A stretch of DNA of 64,000 bases, taken from Labilibaculum sp. DW002. Its GTDB lineage: Bacteria; Bacteroidota; Bacteroidia; Bacteroidales; Marinifilaceae. Under the pieces are notes generated by a model. It saw only the letters and a list, made by a program, of their open reading frames with translations. It was not told the origin of the DNA and did no database searches. Below are positions 47,330 to 57,274 of this stretch, one piece after another. The stretch lies in assembly GCF_029029525.1 (NCBI RefSeq), contig NZ_JAKJSC010000001.1:2454987-2518986 (forward strand), read 5' to 3'. Made by a program: the position numbers and the translations under genes. How positions within the stretch are numbered: the first letter of the stretch is position 1; the number at the start of each line of letters is the position of its first letter.

Positions 47330-48298
47330 TTGGAGCCTACATACAATATTAAAGAAATTGCGATTAAAACGATTGCAGAAGAGGAAAAAACCATTAGTCA
47401 ACTTAAAAAGTATATTGATGGAGATTTCGTCAACACAGTAGAATTAATTCTAGAAAGTAAGGGGCGTGTTGTAGTTACAGGAATTGGTAAAAGTGCCAAT
47501 ATTGCAACTAAAATTGTTGCTACTCTAAATTCTACAGGTACACCTTCTATGTTTATGCATGCGGCAGATGCAATTCACGGAGATTTAGGTATGATTATGC
47601 CTGATGATATTATTATTTGTATTTCGAAAAGTGGGAATACACCAGAAATTAAGGTTTTGGCACCACTAATTAAGAATGTAGGTAATACATTAGTTGGAAT
47701 GGTTGCTGGTTTAGATTCTTTCCTTGCAAAACAATCAGATTACGTTCTAAAGGCTGTCGCTGACAAAGAGGCTTGTCCAAACAATTTGGCTCCTACTAAT
47801 TCAACAACTGCGCAGTTAGTTATAGGCGATGCATTAGCAGTATCATTACTTGAAATGCGTCAGTTCACATCTCAAGATTTTGCTAAATTTCACCCAGGAG
47901 GAGCTTTAGGAAAGAAACTGTATTTGCGTGTTAGTGATCTTTATGGAAAAGATCTTCCGCCAAAAGTATCTGAACAGGAAACTATTCGCCCAATAATTCT
48001 AGAAATATCTTCTAAAAGAATGGGAGCTACTGCTGTGGTTAACGAAAACAATAAGTTAATTGGAATTATTACAGATGGTGACCTTCGTAGAATGTTGGAA
48101 CAAAATAAGGATGTAAGTCATCTTCTTGCAAAAGATATCATGAGTAAAAATCCAAAAACAATTGATTCCGATGCGCTGGCTATCAATGCCTTTCATCTAA
48201 TGGAAAGCAACAACATTACTCAACTTGCGGTTATTCAAGATGAAAAATATGTTGGAATGGTGCACTTACATGATATTTTGAAAGAAGGAATTGTTTAA
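47330..48298 (+). CDS. kdsD: D-arabinose-5-phosphate isomerase (KpsF/GutQ/KdsD family)
   Basis: Converts ribulose-5-phosphate to arabinose-5-phosphate, the first step toward Kdo of lipopolysaccharide. 322 residues: SIS domain (about 30-170) with GIGKSANIATKIVATLNSTG and ISKSGNTPEI, then two CBS domains (about 205-322) with IGIITDGDLRRML. The start is TTG (TTGGAGCC); a stop codon lies 15 bases upstream in frame and there is no usable ATG. It is 26 bases before tatC. Confidence 0.93.
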   Translation: MEPTYNIKEIAIKTIAEEEKTISQLKKYIDGDFVNTVELILESKGRVVVTGIGKSANIATKIVATLNSTGTPSMFMHAADAIHGDLGMIMPDDIIICISKSGNTPEIKVLAPLIKNVGNTLVGMVAGLDSFLAKQSDYVLKAVADKEACPNNLAPTNSTTAQLVIGDALAVSLLEMRQFTSQDFAKFHPGGALGKKLYLRVSDLYGKDLPPKVSEQETIRPIILEISSKRMGATAVVNENNKLIGIITDGDLRRMLEQNKDVSHLLAKDIMSKNPKTIDSDALAINAFHLMESNNITQLAVIQDEKYVGMVHLHDILKEGIV

Positions 48299-48324
48299 CT
48301 TAGCTACTTCGCAAAACAATACAT

Positions 48325-49149
48325 ATGTCAGATAAAGAGGAAGTAAAAGAAGAAGATGGGATGAGTTTCCTAGAACACTTAGAGGAACTCAGATGGCACT
48401 TAATGCGCTCGGTTATAGCAGTTATGGCTTTTGCAGTCGTAGCTTTTATTTTTTATGATTTCATTTTCAATGTTCTTATTCTAGCTCCAAAAAACCCAGA
48501 GTTTTTCACCAATAGAATGTTCTCTTTACTATCTGACTATACAGGTGTTGAATCATTAAAGATTAATACGAAGCCATTTCAAGTCATTAATATAAATATG
48601 GCTGGTCAATTTGCAACTCACATTACTGTTTCATTGGTGATTGGATTGATTGCTGGCTTCCCATATCTGTTTTTTGAGTTCTGGAGATTTGTAAAACCAG
48701 CATTATATAAAAAAGAGCAAAAACATGCGAGAGGTTCTATCTTTTACACAAGTTTCTTATTCGCATTGGGAGTTGCTTTTGGTTATTATGTGATTACACC
48801 TTTATCTGTACATTTTCTAGGTTCATATAATGTCTCTTCTCAGGTTATGAATCAGATTAACTTGAATTCGTACATTTCTACAGTGACTTCTATAGTGTTA
48901 GCAAGTGGAATTATTTTTGAGTTGCCTATTCTAATCTTTTTCTTGAGTAAAATAGGTCTGGTGAGCCCGGAATTCTTAAGAAAATATAGAAAGCATTCTA
49001 TTGTGTTAATATTAATACTCTCGGCTATTATTACACCTCCTGATATTTTCTCTCAGGTATTGGTATGCTTACCATTAATGTTGCTTTATGAAATTGGAAT
49101 TAAAATCTCTAAAAACGTTCAGAAGAAACAACAAGCAGCCTTTGAATAA
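48325..49149 (+). CDS. tatC: Sec-independent protein translocase TatC
   Basis: Membrane receptor of the twin-arginine export system. 274 residues with six helices. The hallmark MSFLEHLEELRWHLMRS (about 13-29) and the glutamate-bearing FELPILIFFLSKIGLV are intact, as is the periplasmic loop insert usual in Bacteroidota (PKNPEFFTNRMFS). TatA is not in the window. Probably co-transcribed with kdsD. Confidence 0.95.
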   Translation: MSDKEEVKEEDGMSFLEHLEELRWHLMRSVIAVMAFAVVAFIFYDFIFNVLILAPKNPEFFTNRMFSLLSDYTGVESLKINTKPFQVININMAGQFATHITVSLVIGLIAGFPYLFFEFWRFVKPALYKKEQKHARGSIFYTSFLFALGVAFGYYVITPLSVHFLGSYNVSSQVMNQINLNSYISTVTSIVLASGIIFELPILIFFLSKIGLVSPEFLRKYRKHSIVLILILSAIITPPDIFSQVLVCLPLMLLYEIGIKISKNVQKKQQAAFE

Positions 49150-49232
49150 ATAACTACTCTATTTATTTGTATTTTTCATTTAACTAATGCCTGAACTATA
49201 CCTATAGCTCTGGCAATTACGATTATTTATAT

Positions 49233-51748
49233 ATGATGAAGATTTTAAAAACAGGGTTTCTGTTATTAACGATATTGGTATTTTCTGGATTTAGCCAAGT
49301 AGTATTGGCACAATCAACGAAAATTCGTGGTCGAATTATCGATTCAGAAACAAAGCAACCGCTTCCTTTTGTAAATATTGCATTTAAAGGAACTACCATT
49401 GGAACAACAACTGATTTTGATGGGAATTATTTTTTAGAAACCCGAACACCAACCGATTCGTTATTTGTTTCTTTTGTTGGTTATAAAGAGCGAGTTTATA
49501 AAATTCAGAAGGGAATTTTTCAAACCCTAAATATAGAGTTGCATTCGGAGACAGTTGCTCTTAATGAAATTAAAGTGGTTCCTGGTGAAAATCCAGCGCA
49601 TATACTTTTACGTAAAATAATCGCACGTAAAAAAAAGAATAACCCTGCTCGTTTAGAATCGTATCAATACGAAACCTACACGAAAATGGAAATGGATTTG
49701 AATAATATTGGAGATGATTTTAAGAACAAAAAAATCATGCGTCAATTCCAATTCGTTTTTGATTATGTCGATACATCTGTTGTGACCGGAAAGTCATACC
49801 TTCCAGTTTTTATTACTGAATCTTTATCGGATTATTATTATAGAAAAAGTCCTAAGCTTGAACGAGAAGTTATTAAAGCATCTCAAATGTCAGGAGTAGA
49901 GGATAATGCAAGTTTAGCTCAGTTTACAGGACAGTTACATCAGAATATTAATATTTACGACAATTTCATCGATCTTTTTAATAAGGGCTTTGTGAGTCCC
50001 ATTGCTGATGGAGGATTGAGTTATTATAAGTATTATTTGACGGATAGTGCCTATCGCGATGGCAATTGGTCTTACCACATGTCATTCAAGCCTAAAAGGA
50101 AATTGGATCCTTGTTTTGTAGGTGATTTCTGGGTGGCTGATACAACCTTCGCTATTGATAATATGAAAATGCGTATCACCAAAGATGTTAATCTGAATTG
50201 GGTAACCGATTTGGTGAGTACCAATGAATTTCAAAAGGTAAATGACTCGACTTGGTTCTTGAAAAAACAGGATTTGTTTGTTGATTTCATGTTGACTAAT
50301 AGGGATTCTACAAATCAAATGGGATTCTTTGGACGAAAATCGATTTCATATCGCGATGTAAAATCAATCCTCCAATTAAAGAAGAAATTGTAAAACTCGA
50401 TAACAATGTGATTGTTAAAGAAACCGCACTTTCGCAATCTAAAGAATATTGGGATAATGCTCGCCCATTTAAACTTTCGGAACGTGAATCAGGAATTTAT
50501 TCTATGGTTGATTCTATTCAAAATGTTCCATTGTATCGAAATATCGTTGATGTGATACAAACTTTCGTGACCGGATATTATACAAAAGGTATGTTCGAAT
50601 ATGGGCCTTATTATAAGTTGTACTCATTTAACGAGATTGAAGGAAATCGTTTTATGTTCGGAGGAAGAACATCCAATGATTTCAGTACGAAGGTGATGTA
50701 TAATGCACATCTTGCCTATGGTGATAAAGACAATCGTTTTAAGTATGGTCTGGGCTTTTTGTACATGATAGACAAATTGCCTCGCGAGAGTTTTGGTATG
50801 CAATGGAGACATGACATACATCAACTTGGAAAGAGCCCCAATGCCTTTACTGAAGGTAATATTTTGGCTTCTTTATTGAAACGAAATCCTAATAATAAAC
50901 TGACGATGATGAATCAGTTTGAAGCACATTACGAAAAGGAGTGGTTTCAGGGATTCATGAATACATTAAAATTTCGTTACCGAGATATTAGTCCAACTAA
51001 ATTTGTCCCTTTTGGTAACACATTAGCTAACGGAGCGGCTCCAATATCTGGAATTACTTCTACCGAACTAGAATTAAGAACGCGATTTACCCAAAATGAA
51101 AAAATGGTAATGGGAGAATTCGAAAGAGTGCATTTAGGTGGCCCCTTCCCTATTTTTAACCTTTACCTTACCATGGGAATGAAAGATGCGCTTGGCGCTG
51201 ATAACGAATATTACAAAGTAGATCTTAGTATTGAGCATACTGTTGAAATTCCACCTATAGGTAATTTTTACTATTTACTTAATGCTGGAAAACTATTTGG
51301 GAAAGTTCCATATCCACTGCTTCATTTACACGAAGGGAATGAGACCTATGCATTCGACCCGTATGCTTTCAATATGATGAACTATTTTGAGTTTGCCAGT
51401 GATCAGTATGTTAGTCTTTCCCTGGAACACCATTTTCATGGTTTTATTATGAATAGAATTCCCTTGTTTAGGAAACTAAAATGGAGAACTGTTATTTCTG
51501 GAAAAGGTTTAATTGGTAGCTTAAGTGATAAAAACAATGGAGCTCTTGCCGACTCTGATGCCAAAATGCTATTCCCACAAGGCTTATCAGATGTAAAGGA
51601 TCCTTATTTTGAGGCGAGTGTGGGCATTGAAAATATCTTCAAGTTTTTCCGTGTAGATGCCATGTGGCGACTGAATCACTTGGATCCAAACCCAAATCAG
51701 GACTTTGAAGAATTTGGCATTCGTGCGATGTTCCAATTTACTTTTTAA
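49233..51748 (+). pseudogene. DUF5686 protein with carboxypeptidase-regulatory-like domain, split by a one-base frameshift
   Basis: The family is normally one outer-membrane protein of about 830-840 residues. Here the first frame (49233-50393, 386 codons) has a signal peptide, a CarboxypepD_reg-like domain (about 29-115, RGRIIDSETKQPLPFVNIAF) and the start of DUF5686. It leaves frame near 50360 and stops. The second frame (50408-51748 from a GTG, open further upstream) continues DUF5686 to a terminal aromatic strand (MFQFTF). Adding one A to the AAAA run at 50360-50363 restores ...DVK then INPPIKEEIVKLDNNV and a single frame of about 838 codons. It could be a true mutation, phase variation or a sequencing error. 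Lies between tatC and lptB. Confidence 0.85.
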
Positions 51749-51814
51749 CAAAATTTACAATTTATTGAGATCACTAGGATTAGTGCACAGCACTTTATTC
51801 TCATAGATCTTTTT

Positions 51815-51822
51815 TATATTTG
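51815..51822 (+). promoter_or_regulatory. -7 element of the lptB promoter
   Basis: TATATTTG followed by CACC, 33 bases before the lptB ATG. The -33 box is not clear. Confidence 0.5.
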
Positions 51823-51855
51823 CACCATTCCGATCGTTAAACATATTGAATCACG

Positions 51856-52590
51856 ATGATTTTAAGAGCTGAAAATTTAGTAAAGAAATACAAAAGCCGT
51901 ACTGTAGTAAAAGGAGTTTCGGTAGAAGTAAAACAAGGGGAGATTGTTGGACTACTTGGACCTAATGGTGCTGGAAAAACAACATCTTTTTACATGATAG
52001 TTGGATTGATTCAACCTAATGGAGGTCGAATCTATCTTGATGAAAGAGAAATAACAAAGGAACCAGTATATAAACGAGCTCAAATGGGAGTTGGTTATTT
52101 AGCTCAGGAAGCTTCTGTCTTTCGTAAGTTAAGTGTTGAGGACAACATTAAAGCGGTTCTTCAAATGTCTGATTTTACAAAAGAATATCAGGAGCAACGT
52201 CTTGAAGAAATGTTGGATGAATTCAGTCTTCAAAAAATTCGTAAGAGTTTAGGAATACAACTCTCCGGTGGTGAGCGTAGAAGAACAGAGATTGCAAGAG
52301 CCTTATCAATTAAACCAAAATTTATTCTTTTGGATGAGCCATTTGCCGGAGTAGACCCAATTGCTGTAGAAGACATTCAGGATATTGTTCGTAAACTGAA
52401 AGATAAGAATATTGGAATTCTAATAACCGACCACAATGTACAAGAAACGCTTTCAATTACTGAAAGAGCCTATTTATTGTTCGAAGGGAATATCCTGAAA
52501 TCGGGTACGGCAGAAGAGTTAGCCGCTGACGAAGATGTGCGTAGAGTATACTTGGGAAAGAATTTTGAGCTTAGAAAGCCAGTAAAATAA
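51856..52590 (+). CDS. lptB: Lipopolysaccharide export ABC transporter ATPase LptB
   Basis: Powers LPS extraction from the inner membrane with LptF and LptG. 244 residues. Walker [10 protein letters not shown] (35-43), the Q-loop in [14 protein letters not shown] (an LptB-type sequence), signature LSGGERRR, Walker [14 protein letters not shown] and the H-loop in [10 protein letters not shown]. The family-specific ALSIKPKF and C-terminal [11 protein letters not shown] also match LptB rather than a generic ABC ATPase. Confidence 0.95.
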   Translation: MILRAENLVKKYKSRTVVKGVSVEVKQGEIVGLLGPNGAGKTTSFYMIVGLIQPNGGRIYLDEREITKEPVYKRAQMGVGYLAQEASVFRKLSVEDNIKAVLQMSDFTKEYQEQRLEEMLDEFSLQKIRKSLGIQLSGGERRRTEIARALSIKPKFILLDEPFAGVDPIAVEDIQDIVRKLKDKNIGILITDHNVQETLSITERAYLLFEGNILKSGTAEELAADEDVRRVYLGKNFELRKPVK

Positions 52591-52684
52591 AGCTTTAGCG
52601 CAATCAATAAATTAATTCAAAAACGGAATTAATGTGCGGGATTTATCATTCTTAAAAAAAACTTCTGTTTTTTTCAAATTTACT

Positions 52685-52716
52685 ATTGCACAAATAAAAA
52701 AAGACGTTTATATTTG
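52685..52716 (+). promoter_or_regulatory. Promoter of tRNA-Leu
   Basis: ATTG (52685-52688), a 20-base spacer and TATATTTG (52709-52716), 15 bases before the tRNA. Confidence 0.7.
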
Positions 52717-52731
52717 CACCGCAATTAACCC

Positions 52732-52813
52732 GCGGATGTGGCGTAATTGGTAGCCGCGCTAGACTTAGGATCTAGTGCCGAGAGGCGTGGGGGTTCGAGT
52801 CCCTTCATCCGCA
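52732..52813 (+). tRNA. tRNA-Leu (anticodon UAG)
   Basis: 82-base class II tRNA. Acceptor stem GCGGATG pairs with CATCCGC, with discriminator A. The anticodon stem CTAGA/TCTAG encloses the loop CTTAGGA with TAG at 52766-52768. A variable arm with a GAGA loop (about 52776-52787) marks the leucine/serine class. The T loop is TTCGAGT. No CCA is encoded. Confidence 0.96.
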
Positions 52814-52831
52814 CTACAGAAAAATAACCTT

Positions 52832-52878
52832 AAACCGCCCTGCTGAAGATGTACAACATCATGCTTGTGGCGGTTTTT
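52832..52878 (+). terminator. Terminator after tRNA-Leu
   Basis: An AAACCGCC/GGCGGTTT outer stem with an inner GATGT/ACATC hairpin, then a T6 tract. It separates the tRNA from tig. Confidence 0.82.
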
Positions 52879-52916
52879 TGCAATTTTAAAGGTTTTATCA
52901 TTCTAATAGCTGAAAA

Positions 52917-54266
52917 ATGAATATCACAAGAACCAACACTGATGATTTGAATGCTGTAATTAAATTACAGTTAGTAAAGGAAGATTATGCGAGTCAAGTT
53001 GACTCTGTGCTTAAGGACCATCGTAGAAAAGCTAGTATTGATGGCTTCCGTCCTGGTAAAGTGCCAATGGGTTTGATTAAAAAAATGTATGGTACTCCTG
53101 TTTTAGCTGATGAAGTAAATAAAATTCTTGGTCAAGAGCTATACAAGTATATCGAAGAAAATAAGTTGGATATCTTAGGTGAGCCTCTTCCAAACGAGAC
53201 TGAGCAAAAGAGCATCAACTGGGAGAAAGATACAGAGTTCGAATTTGTATTCGACATTGCTATGGCTCCTGAGTACACTCTAAACCTAAGTAAGAGAGAT
53301 AAAATCAACTTCTTTAAAATTGCTGTTGATGAGAAAATGATTCAGAATGGTGTAGATATGCACGCTCGTCGTTTTGGTTCTAACAACGAAGCTGAAGTTG
53401 TAGAAGATAAAGAAATCCTTAAAGGTAACTTTGCTCAACTTGACGCTGAAGGTAATGTTGTTGAAGGTGGTATCGCAAGTGAAGATGTAGCTATTTCATT
53501 GGAATATATGAAAGACGAAGAGTCTAAAGCTAAGTTCGTAGGTGCTAACGTAAACCAGATTATTACTTTCAATCCTGCTAAGGCATTCCCTAACAGAACT
53601 GATTTAGCTTCTATGCTAAACATCTCTAAAGAAGAAGCTGAAGTTTTAGATGCAGACTTCCAATTTACAATTACAGAAGTTAACAAATTTGTTAACGCTG
53701 AAATGAATCAGGAGTTATTCGATAAGGTATTTGGTGAAGGAAAAGTTGCTAACGAAGAAGAATTCAAAAACCAAATTAAAGCTGATATCGAAGCTCAATT
53801 GGTTAATGATAGCGATTACAAATTCCTTATCGATGCAAAAGAGAAATTAGTTAAGAAAGCTAAGATTGAATTGCCAGTAGAGTTCTTGAAACGTTGGATT
53901 ATTGCAACTAACAAAGAAATGACTGCTGAGCAAGTTGAGAAAGATTTCGAAAACTACTCAGATGATATTAGATGGCAGTTGATTAAAGATAGGTTAGTAA
54001 AAGATAACGACCTTAAAGTTGAAGAAGAAGAGGTTGTAGAATTTGCTAAGAAACAAGCTTTAATGCAATTTCAGCAGTATGGTATGATGGAAGTGCCAGA
54101 AGAGTACTTGACTAACTATGCTAAGCAAATGTTAGAAAATAAAGACGAGGCTAGAAAAATCTGGGATCGTAAGTTAGATGATAAAGTTGCTGATTACCTT
54201 AAGAACACAATTAAGGTTGAAGACAAGGAGATTTCTACTGAAGAATTCAACAAAATGTTTGAATAA
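52917..54266 (+). CDS. tig: Trigger factor
   Basis: Ribosome-bound chaperone that meets nascent chains. 449 residues. The N-terminal ribosome-binding signature is seen as DGFRPGKVPMGLIKKMYG (about 41-58). The middle region resembles the peptidyl-prolyl isomerase domain but is divergent, as is usual in Bacteroidota. The acidic, lysine-rich helical C-terminal domain (about 260-449) is complete. First gene of a tig-clpP-clpX string, though a terminator separates it from clpP. Confidence 0.94.
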   Translation: MNITRTNTDDLNAVIKLQLVKEDYASQVDSVLKDHRRKASIDGFRPGKVPMGLIKKMYGTPVLADEVNKILGQELYKYIEENKLDILGEPLPNETEQKSINWEKDTEFEFVFDIAMAPEYTLNLSKRDKINFFKIAVDEKMIQNGVDMHARRFGSNNEAEVVEDKEILKGNFAQLDAEGNVVEGGIASEDVAISLEYMKDEESKAKFVGANVNQIITFNPAKAFPNRTDLASMLNISKEEAEVLDADFQFTITEVNKFVNAEMNQELFDKVFGEGKVANEEEFKNQIKADIEAQLVNDSDYKFLIDAKEKLVKKAKIELPVEFLKRWIIATNKEMTAEQVEKDFENYSDDIRWQLIKDRLVKDNDLKVEEEEVVEFAKKQALMQFQQYGMMEVPEEYLTNYAKQMLENKDEARKIWDRKLDDKVADYLKNTIKVEDKEISTEEFNKMFE

Positions 54267-54291
54267 GTCGGTATACCGAAATAATACATTA

Positions 54292-54325
54292 AACCACGCT
54301 TTGTATAAAGCGTGGTTTTCTTTTT
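54292..54325 (+). terminator. Terminator of tig
   Basis: A 12-base-pair perfect stem (54292-54303 with 54308-54319) and a T-rich tail. Confidence 0.9.
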
Positions 54326-54414
54326 GAATTAAACTATTGATTTTGTTAAGCCATTCTTTTCAAATGGAGAAAATTTGACTAATTTAGGTCTACGAAATAT
54401 AAAATCATATCACT

Positions 54415-55095
54415 ATGATACCACAAGACGAATTTAAAAAGTTTGCGACTAAGCATAGAGGCATTAGTAGCCTGACATTAGATAAATATACTTCTATTGC
54501 GAATTCATATATTTCTCCTACAATTATCGAGGAACGTCAGTTGAATATTGCATCAATGGATGTATTTTCTCGTTTGATGATGGATAGAATCATCTTTTTG
54601 GGTGTGCCTATTGATGATTATGTAGCAAATATTATCATGGCTCAGCTTTTATTTCTTGAGTCTACTGATCCGTCAAAGGATATTCAGATTTATTTTAACA
54701 CCCCAGGTGGATCTGTTCACGCTGGCTTAGGAATTTATGATACTATGCAGTATATCAATTGCGATATTGCAACAATCTGTACGGGTATGGCTGCATCAAT
54801 GGGTGCGGTATTATTGACTGCTGGAGAAAAAGGAAAGCGTTCTGCCTTGAAACATTCACGAGTAATGATTCATCAACCAATGGGAGGAGCACAAGGTCAG
54901 GCATCTGATATTGAAATTACTGCTCGCGAGATTATGAAGTTGAAGAAAGAGCTTTATACGATTATCTCTGATCATTCAGGTATGCCTTTCGAAACGGTTG
55001 AGAAGAATTCTGATCGTGATTATTGGATGACAGCTCAGGAAGCTAAAGAATATGGTATGATTGACGAAGTTTTGTTGAGAGAACCTAAAAAGTAA
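54415..55095 (+). CDS. clpP: ATP-dependent Clp protease proteolytic subunit
   Basis: Serine protease barrel that degrades substrates fed by ClpX. 226 residues, about 25 longer at the N-terminus than in E. coli, usual for the phylum. The catalytic Ser128 lies in GMAASMGA and His153 in MIHQP; the acidic partner follows near 202. The oxyanion-loop glycines (TPGGSVHAG) are intact. The neighbouring clpX supports the role. Confidence 0.97.
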   Translation: MIPQDEFKKFATKHRGISSLTLDKYTSIANSYISPTIIEERQLNIASMDVFSRLMMDRIIFLGVPIDDYVANIIMAQLLFLESTDPSKDIQIYFNTPGGSVHAGLGIYDTMQYINCDIATICTGMAASMGAVLLTAGEKGKRSALKHSRVMIHQPMGGAQGQASDIEITAREIMKLKKELYTIISDHSGMPFETVEKNSDRDYWMTAQEAKEYGMIDEVLLREPKK

Positions 55096-55120
55096 GACTT
55101 ATAGAGTCATAAAAAATTGA

Positions 55121-55161
55121 GAAATGCAGAGTTAAGCTTAAAATGCTTAACTTTGCATTTC
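55121..55161 (+). promoter_or_regulatory. Long hairpin between clpP and clpX
   Basis: A 17-base-pair stem with one G-T pair (55121-55137 with 55145-55161) and a 7-base loop. It is not followed by a T run, so it is more likely an mRNA-stability or partial attenuation element than a full terminator. Confidence 0.55.
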
Positions 55162-55182
55162 TAGTGTTATAAAATAAGAATC

Positions 55183-56397
55183 ATGGATAAATGTTCATTT
55201 TGTGGGCGAGATAAAAAAGATACCAATCTTTTAATTGCGGGGATCAGTGGTCATATTTGTGATAGTTGTATTGATCAGGCTCATGATATCATCAAAGAAG
55301 AATCTAAGGTTAATTCAGATCTTAATCTGAATGAGCTTCAATTGTTGAAACCAACCGAGATTAAAACATTTCTTGATCAGTATGTAATTGGGCAGGATGC
55401 AGCTAAGAAATACCTTTCGGTAGCCGTATATAACCATTATAAAAGATTACTTCAGGAAGATGATGAGGAGGAGATTGAGATTGAAAAATCGAATATTATT
55501 CTTGTTGGAGAAACTGGTACAGGTAAGACACTTTTGGCAAGAACAATTGCTAAAATGCTTCACGTTCCATTCACTATTGTTGATGCAACAGTATTAACAG
55601 AGGCTGGTTATGTTGGTGAAGATATTGAATCAATTTTAACGCGTTTATTGCAGGCTTCTGATTACGATGTAGAGGCGGCGGAAAAAGGAATTGTATTTAT
55701 CGATGAGATTGATAAGATTGCACGTAAGAGTGATAATCCATCAATCACACGTGATGTTTCAGGGGAAGGAGTTCAACAAGGTCTATTGAAATTACTTGAG
55801 GGATCTATTATTAACGTGCCACCACAAGGAGGTCGTAAGCATCCTGACCAGAAGATGATTCCAGTGAATACTAAAAATGTACTTTTCATTTGTGGAGGTG
55901 CTTTTGATGGGATTCAGCGTAAAATTGCTCAACGTTTGAATACAGCAGTTGTTGGTTTTAATGCAAGTAAAGAGGCAGAAAAAGTAGATCAAGAGAATTT
56001 CTTGCAATATATTGCGCCTCAGGATTTGAAATCATTTGGTTTAATTCCTGAAATCATAGGTCGTCTGCCCGTATTGACTTATTTGGAGCCGTTGGATAGA
56101 GAGGCATTGAGAAATATTCTTACAGAGCCTAAGAATTCTATTATTAAGCAATACAATAAGTTGTTTAGTATTGATGATATCGAATTGACTTTCGACGAAT
56201 CTGCTTTGGAGTATATTGTTGATAAAGCTGTTGAGTATAAGCTTGGAGCTCGTGGTTTGCGTTCTATTTGTGAAGCAATTATGATGGATGCTATGTTTGA
56301 ATTGCCAACTAGTGACGAAAAGAAAATATCCGTAGGTAGAAAATACGCAAGTGAAAAACTTGAAAAAATAAACCTCAAGCGTTTAAAAGTCGCATAG
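55183..56397 (+). CDS. clpX: ATP-dependent Clp protease ATP-binding subunit ClpX
   Basis: AAA+ unfoldase that selects substrates for ClpP. 404 residues. The zinc-binding domain uses Cys4, Cys7, Cys26 and Cys29. Walker A is GETGTGKT (109-116), Walker B is [11 protein letters not shown], the pore loop follows [12 protein letters not shown], and sensor 2 is in [11 protein letters not shown]. The short acidic insert [11 protein letters not shown] (91-101) is variable in the family. Confidence 0.97.
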   Translation: MDKCSFCGRDKKDTNLLIAGISGHICDSCIDQAHDIIKEESKVNSDLNLNELQLLKPTEIKTFLDQYVIGQDAAKKYLSVAVYNHYKRLLQEDDEEEIEIEKSNIILVGETGTGKTLLARTIAKMLHVPFTIVDATVLTEAGYVGEDIESILTRLLQASDYDVEAAEKGIVFIDEIDKIARKSDNPSITRDVSGEGVQQGLLKLLEGSIINVPPQGGRKHPDQKMIPVNTKNVLFICGGAFDGIQRKIAQRLNTAVVGFNASKEAEKVDQENFLQYIAPQDLKSFGLIPEIIGRLPVLTYLEPLDREALRNILTEPKNSIIKQYNKLFSIDDIELTFDESALEYIVDKAVEYKLGARGLRSICEAIMMDAMFELPTSDEKKISVGRKYASEKLEKINLKRLKVA

Positions 56398-56428
56398 AAA
56401 AGGCCGGATAATATCCGGCCTTTTTCTT
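56398..56428. terminator. Terminator of clpX
   Basis: An 11-base-pair stem (56398-56408 with 56413-56423) and a T tract. It directly abuts the stop codon of the opposite-strand lipoprotein gene and may serve both. Confidence 0.88.
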
Positions 56429-57267
56429 TATAATGCTATTGTAATATTTTTTCCTGAAACCCTTAATGTTGCATTGGTATCACAATCACTGTCTGGGTCA
56501 CCATAGTCGATTGTTCCATCTCCTAAATCAACAATTGAAAAATCAGCATCACCTCCATTTATATTCTTGCAAGAGTAGTCATAGGTTAAAACGTCTACAC
56601 TTTCCAAATTAAAGAACATTCCATCGGGTGTTCCGCCTGAAAGAGTTGATGTAAATTCAAAAATATCATCTGTATAGGTAGTATTGTCATCATTCTCAAT
56701 TAGAGTATATTCATTAATTACGGATGAGATTGGAAAAATATAGGTAATCTCATCGCTACCCAATATGGAGAAATTAGCATTTTTCACGTCTAATAAAAAA
56801 TCACTCCCACTAACAATAGTAGTTGATTCAAATTCAATTGTACCTGTAATATCATAACTCGAAGAAGAAAAATCTCTTAAACGAATATCAAATTTACTTA
56901 ACGCTTCATTTTTAGGATCGACAACTATCTTTCCTTGAAAACTAGCACCGTTAGAAACACAACTAGTAGTTCCATAATCCAATACAATTGAATCCAAAAC
57001 TGAAGTTGATGCATCTCTGTATACTAATGCATCAAGACAATCACTTACATTCACTTTAATTGTATCTTCTTCAAAATTCAAATTATGCATCGCAATACCA
57101 TTAACTTCCATAGCTAAATCGTTAACGATATTGTGAATTTGTATTGCAATTTGTGCAGGCACAGTAAATACATCCAAAACCTCTGGCTCCGGATCGGATC
57201 CGGTAGAACAGGAATTCCCAGATAATAGGACGAGGCTTAAAAATAAACCTGCAAGAATTTTATTCAT
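56428..57267 (-). CDS. Putative lipoprotein of unknown function
   Basis: 279 residues from the ATG (MNKILAGLFLSLVLLSG); a longer frame upstream runs into folA. A type II signal peptide ends near GNSC, so the mature protein is probably lipid-anchored. The body is beta-rich and acidic. Strands with LDYGTTSCVSNGASFQGKI and, near the C-terminus, YDYSCKNINGGDADFSIVD and IDYGDPDSDCD follow the same order as in the lipoprotein at 15740-16600, so I infer one family. It follows folA by 7 bases and probably shares the thyA-folA transcript. Function unknown. Confidence 0.75.
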   Translation of the reverse strand: MNKILAGLFLSLVLLSGNSCSTGSDPEPEVLDVFTVPAQIAIQIHNIVNDLAMEVNGIAMHNLNFEEDTIKVNVSDCLDALVYRDASTSVLDSIVLDYGTTSCVSNGASFQGKIVVDPKNEALSKFDIRLRDFSSSSYDITGTIEFESTTIVSGSDFLLDVKNANFSILGSDEITYIFPISSVINEYTLIENDDNTTYTDDIFEFTSTLSGGTPDGMFFNLESVDVLTYDYSCKNINGGDADFSIVDLGDGTIDYGDPDSDCDTNATLRVSGKNITIAL

Positions 57268-57274
57268 AACTAAA

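Noticed and set aside
50408-51748. Independent gene for the second half of DUF5686
   Set aside because: No signal peptide, the frame is open upstream of the GTG, and its sequence continues the domain of the first half.
52732-52813. Integration site at tRNA-Leu
   Set aside because: No integrase gene and no repeated tRNA 3' end nearby; both flanks are ordinary conserved genes.
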